DNA of 12,981 nucleotides from Bacteroidales bacterium (GTDB taxonomy: Bacteria > Bacteroidota > Bacteroidia > Bacteroidales > UBA3663). The stretch lies in assembly GCA_030526445.1 (NCBI GenBank), contig JAUNCV010000010.1:11494-24474 (forward strand). The letters are read 5' to 3'. Within the stretch, counting starts at the first letter, position 1. Every line of letters starts with the position of its first letter. This document shows, piece by piece, positions 1 to 7,422 of the stretch. The position numbers and the translations under genes are program-made. The notes under the pieces are model-generated. The model did not search any database. It saw nothing but the letters and a program-made list of their open reading frames with translations, and had not been told where the DNA came from.

Positions 1-80
1 GAAAAAAGTACTTTTAATGACAAAACCGAGGCTAAAAGTGCAAATTTGAGGTTTCAAAACAACAAAAGAGGGAAGATTTC

Positions 81-111
81 TTGGAATTCTTAGAAAAATG
101 GCTTATCTTTG
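81..111 (+). promoter_or_regulatory. Bacteroidetes-type promoter of the putative small RNA
   Basis: TTG at 81-83 is followed after exactly 20 nt by TATCTTTG at 104-111. This is a full match to the primary sigma promoter of Bacteroidetes (-33 TTG, -7 TAnnTTTG). Transcription should begin around 115-118 and run rightwards. No open reading frame with a credible start follows, and an intrinsic terminator lies at 231-267, so the promoter most likely serves a small RNA. Confidence 0.8.
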
Positions 112-116
112 CAGTG

Positions 117-267
117 TCAAAAAATAAGACATCGTTTTTCAGACTCTTAAGGCTAATCTAAACTCATCTTTTTTATCAATCCTCTGGATAAACCAGAATC
201 TCATAGGTAAGTAATTTTTTGGTAATGTGCGAAAGGAGCTGCGCGTGAGCGTAGCTCCCTTTCTTTT
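117..267 (+). ncRNA. putative small non-coding RNA, about 150 nt
   Basis: This stretch lies between a consensus promoter and a strong intrinsic terminator and contains no credible coding sequence. Seen in the sequence: a short hairpin with arms TCTGG (183-187) and CCAGA (193-197) around an ATAAA loop, a weaker possible pairing of TAAGA (125-129) with TCTTA (145-149), and the 3' terminator stem. The start is approximate (about 6 nt after the -7 box). The family is not recognised. Weinberg-type Bacteroidales RNAs bounded by this promoter type and a terminator are known, but I cannot match this one to any of them. An alternative is a long leader that is attenuated at the terminator, but no co-directional gene lies downstream, since the next genes are on the opposite strand. 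Confidence 0.6.
231..267 (+). terminator. intrinsic terminator of the putative small RNA
   Basis: The arms 231-244 and 249-263 form a 14-bp stem with one bulged C (257) and one G·T pair, closed by a GTGA loop (245-248). Four T residues follow at 264-267. It ends rightward transcription before the minus-strand operon's 3' end, which would prevent antisense reading into the phosphatase gene. Confidence 0.82.
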
Positions 268-313
268 GTGTACAGAAACAAAATATTGTGTACTGAATCA
301 TTTACACACAGAG

Positions 314-359
314 CAAAAAAAGAAAACTGGATACAGTTTGCTTCCCGCATCCAGTTTTC
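314..359 (-). terminator. intrinsic terminator of the eight-gene minus-strand operon
   Basis: A perfect 11-bp inverted repeat, 322-332 (GAAAACTGGAT) and 349-359, encloses a 16-nt loop. On the minus strand it is followed by a run of seven T (complement of 315-321). It begins 12 nt after the stop codon of the histidine phosphatase gene, which makes it the natural end of the operon. Confidence 0.85.
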
Positions 360-371
360 ATACAAAGTATC

Positions 372-1019
372 TTATTTCTTCCATCCAGCAACATAATTGG
401 CAGGATCATAGAAGATCTCAGCCTCTTTGAGCAATGTTACCTCTCCATGCTGAATATCGAAGGTTGTCAAACAACAATTCATGTAACGGGCACCCCAAAA
501 GTCTGCTATTTGCTTTTTACCCACAGCACATACAAAAGCTCGTATCATAGCGCCATGGGCCACAACAAGAACATTGTCTACACCCATAGCCTCAAGAGGC
601 ATAATCTCATTACTGAGAAAATCATCTGCACGTTCCACAAGTTGGGCAAACGATTCGGCTTTGTCTCCCGGAAGATATAGTTCAGGATGCCACAACATAT
701 TATACAAAGGATGCTCCGGATTCTTTCCAGCCTCCGAAATAGAAGAACCTTCATAAATACCAAAATCGAGTTCCACGATTCGGTCGTCAAGTTGAATCTC
801 TGACAGTGGAAAACGTCCTTCAAGCAAGATATGGGCTGTTTCAATGGCACGACATAAAGGTGAACAATAAACACGGTCATAATTGACCACAGGCATATTG
901 TCGCGCGTTATACGAGCCAAATCTCGTCCATTATCATTGAGAGGGACATCAACACGTCCCTGAAACTTTCCTTCACGATTCCAGGATGTTTCTCCGTGAC
1001 GAATTAAATACAGTTTCAC
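372..1019 (-). CDS. histidine phosphatase family protein
   Basis: This 215-residue protein belongs to the phosphoglycerate-mutase-like histidine phosphatase superfamily, cytosolic by lack of a signal peptide. The phosphorylated-histidine motif RHGE is at residues 7-10 (His8). The supporting Arg57 lies in SPLCRAIETA, the acid/base candidate Glu83 in ELDFGIYEG, and the second catalytic histidine (His155) in VVAHGAMIRA. Length fits the small single-domain members (CobC, PhoE or GpmB-like). The substrate cannot be told from sequence; nothing nearby points to cobalamin synthesis. The start is GTG at 1019, chosen because MKLYLIRHGE is the usual beginning of the family and no ATG lies in frame close upstream. 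It is the last gene of the operon, 51 nt after murF, and is followed by a strong terminator. The family is certain, the specific function unknown. Confidence 0.9.
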   Translation of the reverse strand: MKLYLIRHGETSWNREGKFQGRVDVPLNDNGRDLARITRDNMPVVNYDRVYCSPLCRAIETAHILLEGRFPLSEIQLDDRIVELDFGIYEGSSISEAGKNPEHPLYNMLWHPELYLPGDKAESFAQLVERADDFLSNEIMPLEAMGVDNVLVVAHGAMIRAFVCAVGKKQIADFWGARYMNCCLTTFDIQHGEVTLLKEAEIFYDPANYVAGWKK

Positions 1020-1070
1020 GTTATAGAGTAAATTAAAAATGAGTCTTAAAAGAAAAAGGGAGCAACCTTG

Positions 1071-2447
1071 TCACCCCCTAAGTTTTTCTACAATCTTTTC
1101 CAGTTTAATGCCTCGGGAACCCTTCACAAGAACGGTTCCGCCAATATTAGCAATAACGGCCTCATCAGCACACAATGCATCGATATCCGGATAACAGCGC
1201 ACCGAAGCACGATTTCCCAAAGCCACAATGACACTTGGATCAACACTCTCGAAAGCGCGTTCAAACTCAGAACCCACCAATAGTATATCACCAAAGGTTA
1301 CTTCGGGCTGAGCCAAATACTGCAGTATGCGCTGGTGCTCTGCCAACGAGTCTTCACCCAACTCTCTCATATCGCCCAAAAGAAGCATCTTGTGGGCGTC
1401 TGTGTTAAGATTAAAACTCGTCAGTGCAGCCATCATGCTTGTCGGATTGGCATTATATGCATCAAGAATCATCTTATTACCATGACCGAGGTCTACAAGC
1501 TGCGAGCGCATATTCTGAGGCTCATAGCTTTGAAGTGCCGACTGGATTTCCTGCGGAGCAACCCCAAAATGATGTCCAACGGCAGCAGCTGCAATAGCAT
1601 TGATAAGGTTATAGCTGCCAATGAGGTTCGTGCTGACGTCAATAGGCTCACAATCTCGAATGTTCAAAGAGAGGTGCAAGAAAGGCGAGCAATCGGTCAT
1701 TTTTCCATATACTTCCGAAGAGGCATCATCCTCCTTCGCGCTATACGAAATATGCTGCATTGCCTCTGCCTTCGGATAGAGATAAGGGTTACCGCTATCT
1801 ACAAAGACTGTACCGCCATCGGCCGACACAGATTCGTAGAGTTTTGTTTTAGCCTCAATGACGCCTTCAAAACTTCCGAATCCGAGCAGATGAGCTTTGC
1901 CCACATTGGTAATCAAACCAAAATCAGGATGCACTATTGCGCAAAGTTCGGCAATATCCATCGGATGGTTGGCACCCATCTCAATGATAGCCAACTCATG
2001 CTCGTGTGTAATCTTGAGCAAAGTAAGAGGCACACCAATGTGGTTATTCAGATTGCCTGCAGTGGCAAGAACATTATACTTACGGCTCAAAACTGCATGG
2101 GTAAGCTCCTTTGTGGTAGTCTTTCCGTTTGTTCCTGTGATGCCGATAACGGTTACTGGTCTGTCCCAGTTTCGCAACTGTTGTCTATGCCAAGCTGCAA
2201 GCTGCTGCAAAGCGGTGAGCACATCAGGAACAAGGAAATAGCGAGAATCACCGGCAGGAATAACCTTTGGATCATCAACCACCGCCAAAGAACAGCCTTT
2301 AGCAAGTACTTCGGCAGCAAACTGATTACCATCAAAGCGTTCACCCTTCAGTGCGAAGAAAAGAGAGCCCTCAGGACAGTTGCGCGAGTCGGTCGTAACT
2401 ACAGGATGCTCAAGATAATGAGCATATAGTTCGGCAATAGCATTCAT
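1071..2447 (-). CDS. murF: UDP-N-acetylmuramoyl-tripeptide--D-alanyl-D-alanine ligase
   Basis: MurF joins D-Ala-D-Ala to UDP-MurNAc-tripeptide with ATP, the last cytoplasmic step of the peptidoglycan precursor. The 458-residue protein has the three Mur ligase parts. An N-terminal substrate-binding domain (about 1-95) contains TTDSRNCPEGSLFFAL. The central ATPase has the P-loop GTNGKT at 105-110, GNLNNHIGVP from 131 and EMGANH at 156-161. In the C-terminal domain are NMRSQ (312-316), DAYNANP (329-335, the MurF signature), LGDMRELGE (357-365) and KGSRG (442-446). Length is normal. The start is ATG at 2447, 12 nt after the NlpC/P60 stop codon. MurF genes usually lie in the dcw cluster; here it sits apart, between a cell-wall peptidase gene and a phosphatase gene. 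A murF identity rather than murE is supported by DAYNANP. Confidence 0.96.
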   Translation of the reverse strand: MNAIAELYAHYLEHPVVTTDSRNCPEGSLFFALKGERFDGNQFAAEVLAKGCSLAVVDDPKVIPAGDSRYFLVPDVLTALQQLAAWHRQQLRNWDRPVTVIGITGTNGKTTTKELTHAVLSRKYNVLATAGNLNNHIGVPLTLLKITHEHELAIIEMGANHPMDIAELCAIVHPDFGLITNVGKAHLLGFGSFEGVIEAKTKLYESVSADGGTVFVDSGNPYLYPKAEAMQHISYSAKEDDASSEVYGKMTDCSPFLHLSLNIRDCEPIDVSTNLIGSYNLINAIAAAAVGHHFGVAPQEIQSALQSYEPQNMRSQLVDLGHGNKMILDAYNANPTSMMAALTSFNLNTDAHKMLLLGDMRELGEDSLAEHQRILQYLAQPEVTFGDILLVGSEFERAFESVDPSVIVALGNRASVRCYPDIDALCADEAVIANIGGTVLVKGSRGIKLEKIVEKLRG

Positions 2448-2459
2448 ACACCGAAAGTT

Positions 2460-3275
2460 TTAGAAGAATCGTTTGATAACAATAAGGTTATGCGAAAGTT
2501 CTCCTCGCTCCTGACTCCAGATACCCTCTTCACGAAGTTCGTCATAATGGAGGCTTGCCGAACAATGCAAAATACGATTTCCATCGCCTACAAGACCCAC
2601 ATGACACACATGATCAGAGCCATGGCCGAAGAAGGCAAGGTCACCAATCTGGCGCTCTTCAAACGGAACTTCAGTGCCCAACAACGCCTGCTGTGAGGCA
2701 TCACGAGGCAAAGAAATATTGATAAAGCGGAAGAGTGTCTGAGTGAAACCGGAACAATCTATACCAAAAGCCGTACATCCGCCCCAAAGATAAGGCACAT
2801 TGAGCAGCATCTGTGCCTGCTGCAACAGATACTTAGCACACGCATTGCGCGACATTGATGACGAATCTACCGGATTTACATAAGTCATATTAGGCACATC
2901 GAAACGCTCTCCTTGCATTCTGAACGTGATGCCTGTATCATCCATATTATAAATTCTGCTGCCCCACGAAAGATGTGCAGATCCAGACACGCCATCACGT
3001 GTTCGGGTCACAGGGTTATAAGGCTGACGCAACAGCAGGCACTTTGAAGCTTCATTGAGATAATAAAGATACTCTTTCTCGCTGATAAGTGTTACGGTTT
3101 TCCAGTCTACCCAACCCTCATAATCATCGCACGAGCGAATCACTTTATACCATCGAGGCTGTTCGTCAACAATGCGAAAAACATCGCCAAACAAAAGCTG
3201 GCTTACCATTTCGCTCGATTCCTGTGCGACAGCTCGCATTGGGATATAGGGCTGCAGACAAATTGCATATTTCAT
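2460..3275 (-). CDS. SH3-like / NlpC-P60 family cell-wall peptidase (C40)
   Basis: The 271-residue protein is a probable cysteine endopeptidase that cleaves gamma-D-glutamyl-diaminoacid bonds in peptidoglycan stem peptides. The first 130 residues look like bacterial SH3 domains (for example DEQPRWYKVIRSCDDYEGWV). The NlpC/P60 domain follows. Catalytic Cys174 is in GIDCSGFTQTLF, His225 in DHVCHVGLVG, and the third polar position is probably His237 in ILHCSAS. GGC before AFGIDCSG is typical of the YkfC/dipeptidyl-peptidase VI group, which recycles short wall peptides with a free N-terminal L-Ala. No signal peptide is visible (the start is MKYAICLQPYIPMRAV), which agrees with a cytoplasmic recycling enzyme, although an unrecognised export route cannot be excluded. 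It lies 30 nt after mutL and 12 nt before murF; a role in wall turnover beside a wall-synthesis gene is an inference. Confidence 0.9.
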   Translation of the reverse strand: MKYAICLQPYIPMRAVAQESSEMVSQLLFGDVFRIVDEQPRWYKVIRSCDDYEGWVDWKTVTLISEKEYLYYLNEASKCLLLRQPYNPVTRTRDGVSGSAHLSWGSRIYNMDDTGITFRMQGERFDVPNMTYVNPVDSSSMSRNACAKYLLQQAQMLLNVPYLWGGCTAFGIDCSGFTQTLFRFINISLPRDASQQALLGTEVPFEERQIGDLAFFGHGSDHVCHVGLVGDGNRILHCSASLHYDELREEGIWSQERGELSHNLIVIKRFF

Positions 3276-3305
3276 ATCGTAGTAATTTAAAAAAGAATCA
3301 AAGTC

Positions 3306-5171
3306 TTAGAAACGATTTTCTATATCGCTTGCCGAAAGACTCACTGCTATGAGTCTTCCGTCAGGTCCATAGGTGTGCTCCTTGAGGTCGAATAGGCTCT
3401 CAACAAGCTGACGCATCTCCTCTTCACACATTTTCTTTCCGGCACGAATTGCCTGTGCCTGTGCCAATCGGAGTGCCAGTTTGCGGTTCAGAGCATCACT
3501 GACACCATGCACCTCATCTCGGGCAGCATCTATCATCTGAAGCAAAAGTGCATGAAAATCAATCTGATTTTCCAGAGAGGCGGGCTTTCCTGCTATGGCA
3601 TACGAGCCGCCACCAAGGTTATTGAGTTCAAATCCCAGATAGCTAAGTTCTGGCAAGATCTTCTCCAGTACAGGCACATCGGCCGCCGCAATCTCAACAA
3701 TTTCAGGGAAAAGTTCCTGCTGGCTTATGCCTTGTTTGTTACACATTTGCTGATAATAGCGGTCATACAGCACTGCAATGTGTGCTCTATGCTGATCGAA
3801 CAACAGCAAAGCATTGTGACTGCATGTGGCAATATACCTATTGGCCACTTGTATGAAATGGCCCACAGGCGAAAGGTCTTGCTGTTTGTCTTCGGTCAGA
3901 GGCAGCTCTTCGTTCATCCTGCTCGAAAGAGGTGCCGTTGGTGGCACAAGTCCGCCCAGAGCTTCCGATTCATCAGGTTCTGTCTGATCTTCACTAACCT
4001 TGCTTGGCAAAGTCAGGAAGTCATCATACAACGACTGCCAGTTATCGGCCTGCGTCTTTCTGAAAGGGTTATATCCAGGGTCATAATGCACCTTGGGCTC
4101 TGTCATGTGCTTGCTCTCTTCTCGGCTTGGAAGAACCGTTATTTCTGGTGCATCTGCCTGATCGAAGTCGATCGTTGGCACCGCATTAAATTTGCCAAGA
4201 GCTTCGCGCACTGCAGCCATCAGAATATGCCATCGTGCTGGCTCGTTTTCAAATTTGATTTCAGTTTTTGTCGGATGAATATTGACGTCAATGCTGGCCG
4301 GATCTACCTTCAGATAGATAAAATAATTGGGTTGCGAACCCTCTGGAATAAGGTCCTGATAGCACTCCAGCACTGCCTTGTGGAAATAGGGATGACGCAT
4401 ATAGCGATCATTGACAAAGAAGAACTGTAATGCACCCTTTTTGCGGGCAGCAGAGGGCTGGCCAATAAAGCCATGAATGGTCACCAGATCATTTTCTACG
4501 TCAAGAGGCAGCAATTGCTGTGAAATGCCTTTGTTAAAAAGCTGAGTAATACGTTGTTTGAGCGAACCCGACAGCAGCTGAAGCATCTGCACATCATTGT
4601 GCACAAGGGTGAAGCCTACATTCGGATTAGCCAATGCCACATGCTGCAGTTCGGTGATAATGTTCGAAAGTTCTGTCTGGTTCGATTTGAGGAACTTTCT
4701 GCGCGCAGGCACATTATAAAACAGATTGCGCACCTCCAGATTGGTACCCTTAGGACACGCCACACTCTCCTGACTTTCCAGCTTGCTTCCTGCCATTTTC
4801 AGTCTGACACCGGTCTCGTCTTCCTCTCTGCGGGTGCGCATCTCCACCTCAGCCACAGCCACAATACTGGCCAAGGCTTCTCCGCGGAAACCCATCGTGT
4901 GAAGTGCGAACAGATCCACTGCCTGCTGAATTTTGCTTGTTGCATGACGCTCGAAGGCCATTCGAGCATCGGTAGGGCTCATACCCTTGCCATTGTCGAT
5001 GACCTGTATCAGCTCTCGTCCAGCTTCGCGCAGAATGATATGAATATCTGTTGCTCCTGCATCAATACTGTTTTCAAGCAGTTCTTTGATGACAGAAGCG
5101 GGTCGTTGAACCACTTCGCCAGCAGCGATCTGATTAGCGACACTATCGGGAAGAAGATGAATAATGTCCAC
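3306..5171 (-). CDS. mutL: DNA mismatch repair protein MutL
   Basis: MutL links mismatch recognition by MutS to strand removal. This 621-residue protein has an intact GHKL ATPase. Glu30 and Asn34 lie in KELLENSIDAGA, DNGKGM is at 59-64, ATSK at 77-80 and GFRGEAL at 94-100. The transducer part includes NIHPTKTE at 297-304. A polar linker (about 340-430) leads to the C-terminal dimerisation domain from about 433. The C-terminal nuclease motifs are degenerate: DQHRAH at 459-464 with Ile and Asp where the canonical motif has Glu, QAQAIRAG at 571-578 and GPDGRL at 602-607 instead of CPHGRP. QQELFP (484-489) fits the QxxLxP sliding-clamp motif. Translation starts at a GTG (5171); the DIIHLLPDSVANQIAAGE beginning fixes it. 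The gap is 34 nt to the upstream gene. Confidence 0.97.
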   Translation of the reverse strand: MDIIHLLPDSVANQIAAGEVVQRPASVIKELLENSIDAGATDIHIILREAGRELIQVIDNGKGMSPTDARMAFERHATSKIQQAVDLFALHTMGFRGEALASIVAVAEVEMRTRREEDETGVRLKMAGSKLESQESVACPKGTNLEVRNLFYNVPARRKFLKSNQTELSNIITELQHVALANPNVGFTLVHNDVQMLQLLSGSLKQRITQLFNKGISQQLLPLDVENDLVTIHGFIGQPSAARKKGALQFFFVNDRYMRHPYFHKAVLECYQDLIPEGSQPNYFIYLKVDPASIDVNIHPTKTEIKFENEPARWHILMAAVREALGKFNAVPTIDFDQADAPEITVLPSREESKHMTEPKVHYDPGYNPFRKTQADNWQSLYDDFLTLPSKVSEDQTEPDESEALGGLVPPTAPLSSRMNEELPLTEDKQQDLSPVGHFIQVANRYIATCSHNALLLFDQHRAHIAVLYDRYYQQMCNKQGISQQELFPEIVEIAAADVPVLEKILPELSYLGFELNNLGGGSYAIAGKPASLENQIDFHALLLQMIDAARDEVHGVSDALNRKLALRLAQAQAIRAGKKMCEEEMRQLVESLFDLKEHTYGPDGRLIAVSLSASDIENRF

Positions 5172-5205
5172 TTGAGTATCTCAATTTTTAGGAATTCACT
5201 ACTAT

Positions 5206-5526
5206 TTACCAGCTATACACTTCGCGCAAGAGCCAGCCGAAGAACACTGTGAGAATGATAATCCACAGCACAAGCTTCACCAAACGTTTCTGCTTGGCAT
5301 CGGTTTCTCCCTCATCGTTCTCCAGACGGCGGCGAAGGTGTGTAGTGCCTTGTACAAATTTTCCACGCACCAACTCTTCGCCAGTCAGCTCTTCTGTGGG
5401 CAAAAGACCCTCCTGACGCATGATGGCGCGCTTACGCTTCTCTAAATACTCCTTGCGTTCATTATTAAAATAGGGCTTGCGCTCGAAACGCTTGGGTTTT
5501 TCTACCGTAAAGATGGACATAGACAA
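5206..5526 (-). CDS. small hypothetical protein with a C-terminal membrane anchor
   Basis: The product is not recognised as a named family. Its 106 residues divide into a basic N-terminal half, an acidic/basic middle (about 40-80) and one hydrophobic segment at about 82-100 (LVKLVLWIIILTVFFGWLL), followed by only a few residues. This is the layout of a tail-anchored inner-membrane protein with its charged part in the cytoplasm. It lies between the OstA-like gene (27 nt gap) and mutL (34 nt gap), in the same direction, so it is almost certainly a real gene of the operon. The start could be the ATG at 5526 or the second in-frame ATG two codons later. A role in envelope assembly is guessed from position only. 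Confidence 0.75.
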   Translation of the reverse strand: MSMSIFTVEKPKRFERKPYFNNERKEYLEKRKRAIMRQEGLLPTEELTGEELVRGKFVQGTTHLRRRLENDEGETDAKQKRLVKLVLWIIILTVFFGWLLREVYSW

Positions 5527-5553
5527 ATATCTCTGTTTGAAAAATTGTACATA

Positions 5554-7383
5554 TTAGTAACCATTCAGCTCGTCGTCGTCAAAGAGGCGGACGCTCTCCA
5601 CCTTATCCTCATCCTTCATGCGGATATCGCGGAATACATCTTCGGCCGAAACCGGACGCAGATAATCCATCCAGCGGAAACCGTTGAGATAAAGGATCTC
5701 TGGGGTTACAAGGAAGAGCGGAGTCATTGAGCCAACCGGTGAGGGCCATATACGAAGATGATCCATCTTCTGGTCCTTGAACCACACTGTCAGGAAGTTG
5801 CCAATCACCTGATTGAGGCCAAGCAGATACCTCTCCTCTCCTTTTCCCTCTACAGGGAAGAAAATGGTCTGCACATTGCCCGAAACATCCATTTGTCTGA
5901 TTTTGCCGGCATCATCAAAATAGCACATCAATTCCTTGCCTGCTATCTGGTCATAGTGTATCGAGTCATGTTGTTGGGCCAGTTGTGCCTGATCATGAAT
6001 GAGGCATCGCGAGATACCTTTGTTTTCACCCATCCACGCAAAGATGGTGTCACCCGTAATCTGATAGTTGCTGTTCCACATCACAGGGTTGCCAACAAAG
6101 GTGGCCAGCGAGTCGCTTGAGTTATAGTTGAGCGAGTCGCAAACGCCTTGCAGGTCTGTTCTGAAGTATCTGACGTTATGGAAACATGCCATATAGTGAA
6201 TCGTATCTGTGTAGATCGAATCATGAAAGCGTGCCTCCATTCGGCAGGCCAGACTATCTATTGTTTCGGTTATCACAGAGTCTTCGAGGGCAATTTCGCG
6301 TGTCACCTTGAGCGTGTCGCATATCTGCACCGAATCCTCGGCTACCTGCATCGTTTTTTCCTTGAGAATGGTGTATGAACGAAGGGTGTCGGCATGCATG
6401 TAAAGGGTGTCTTTGCCCGAAAACTCCATTGCCAGAGCTCTGCGGGTCACAGTCACTACCTGTGGGTCACGCGTATAGTGGCCATAATCGCCCTGTACAC
6501 GAACATGCTGAATAGAGTCATGTGCCACAAAACGGCCAAAACCCTCTCCCACGCCAAGAATACCATCATAGAACAGTGTGTCGGCCGTAGCATATCGTCC
6601 TGGGCTCACTGCTCTCGATCGTTTGTACAACCAAGATTTCTGTGTACCTGTATTCATGGTTCCCTCTGTGGTGTATAGGGTGGCTGTGTCACCCACAATA
6701 CGCGAAGGGCCCGTCACATGTGCATCTTTGCTGATGAAGTTATAGTCGAGCGAGTCACTGTAAAGGGTCGCCTTGGGTCTGTAGAGCACACGTTCGTCTG
6801 GATCTGGATAAAGAGGACGCACGCTATCGGGCATAGCCGAAAAGTCATAGCTCTTCATCACCACATTGTTTCTGAACGTTGCATGACGATCGTTGGGATA
6901 ATACCAACCCAAGCTGCTGAACAAATGGTTCTGTGGGTCCTGAATATTGCCCGAATAGGGATAGTGTGCCTCTGCCTCCGGACGTCGATACTGCAGGTAG
7001 TCGGTGTGCAGCTCTACGTCATTGTGGCGCAAGATGACATTGTCGAAGAGCTCGCCAAACTGCGTGTTTCCGTCATACGACAAGCTATCGCACCACATGT
7101 GCAGTGTGTCGCCCTCATACATGTGTACATTGCTGAATGCCTCGAACGAGTTGGTCGACTGGTAGAAGTAGGCGCTGTCACACTGCATATAGACACTGTC
7201 CTGACGAAACAGCACATCACCTCTCAGCACCTGTCGTTCGGCATCATGCTTTTTGTTAAAAGAGAGCGAGTTGGCCTTGAGCAGATGTATCAAACGAGGT
7301 TTCTGCTGCCCTTTCTGGTCCTGAGCATGGAGCAAAAGGGGCAGCATACAAACAATATATAAAAGTATTTTTCTCAAGTTCAT
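5554..7383 (-). CDS. OstA-like periplasmic protein (LptA/LptD-N-like)
   Basis: The 609-residue exported protein has an N-terminal signal peptide (MNLRKILLYIVCMLPLLLHA, cleavage probably before Gln21). The mature part consists of repeated beta-strand units of the OstA/LptA type. Examples are DSAYFYQSTNSFEAFSNVHM with GDTLHMWCDSLSYDG near the N-terminus, DTLFYDGILGVGEGFGRF in the middle, and DSLNYNSSDSLATFVGNPVM further on. Such domains stack into beta-jellyroll filaments that carry lipopolysaccharide across the periplasm (LptA, LptD N-terminal part). In Bacteroidetes this larger form is a separate family, and its exact Lpt role is not settled, so a transport role is inferred. No porin barrel is visible, so it is not full LptD. 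It follows a SurA-like chaperone gene by 39 nt, a pairing that also recalls the surA-lptD neighbourhood of proteobacteria. Confidence 0.85.
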   Translation of the reverse strand: MNLRKILLYIVCMLPLLLHAQDQKGQQKPRLIHLLKANSLSFNKKHDAERQVLRGDVLFRQDSVYMQCDSAYFYQSTNSFEAFSNVHMYEGDTLHMWCDSLSYDGNTQFGELFDNVILRHNDVELHTDYLQYRRPEAEAHYPYSGNIQDPQNHLFSSLGWYYPNDRHATFRNNVVMKSYDFSAMPDSVRPLYPDPDERVLYRPKATLYSDSLDYNFISKDAHVTGPSRIVGDTATLYTTEGTMNTGTQKSWLYKRSRAVSPGRYATADTLFYDGILGVGEGFGRFVAHDSIQHVRVQGDYGHYTRDPQVVTVTRRALAMEFSGKDTLYMHADTLRSYTILKEKTMQVAEDSVQICDTLKVTREIALEDSVITETIDSLACRMEARFHDSIYTDTIHYMACFHNVRYFRTDLQGVCDSLNYNSSDSLATFVGNPVMWNSNYQITGDTIFAWMGENKGISRCLIHDQAQLAQQHDSIHYDQIAGKELMCYFDDAGKIRQMDVSGNVQTIFFPVEGKGEERYLLGLNQVIGNFLTVWFKDQKMDHLRIWPSPVGSMTPLFLVTPEILYLNGFRWMDYLRPVSAEDVFRDIRMKDEDKVESVRLFDDDELNGY

Positions 7384-7422
7384 GAATTGTCAATTATCTA
7401 CTGTAGGCAGAATATCACCGGC

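Noticed and set aside
1..93. Open frame from the left edge ending in TAG at 91-93, possibly the end of a cut gene.
   Set aside because: Thirty codons without a stop can occur by chance, the peptide has no recognisable features, and the small RNA promoter overlaps its end. The remaining bases show no other signal.
227..430. A 67-codon plus-strand open frame.
   Set aside because: It starts within the terminator stem of the small RNA, reads through the operon terminator and into the phosphatase gene on the other strand, and resembles no protein family.
1021..1075. Possible terminator between murF and the phosphatase gene (GC-rich stretch then T-rich run on the minus strand).
   Set aside because: The arms form only about three or four pairs, too weak for an intrinsic terminator.
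1335..2429. A 364-codon plus-strand open frame opposite murF.
   Set aside because: Antisense shadow of a highly conserved gene; the peptide has no domain, and murF motifs explain the minus strand fully.
3507..4430. A 307-codon plus-strand open frame opposite mutL.
   Set aside because: Antisense shadow; all MutL motifs lie on the minus strand and no promoter or family match supports this frame.
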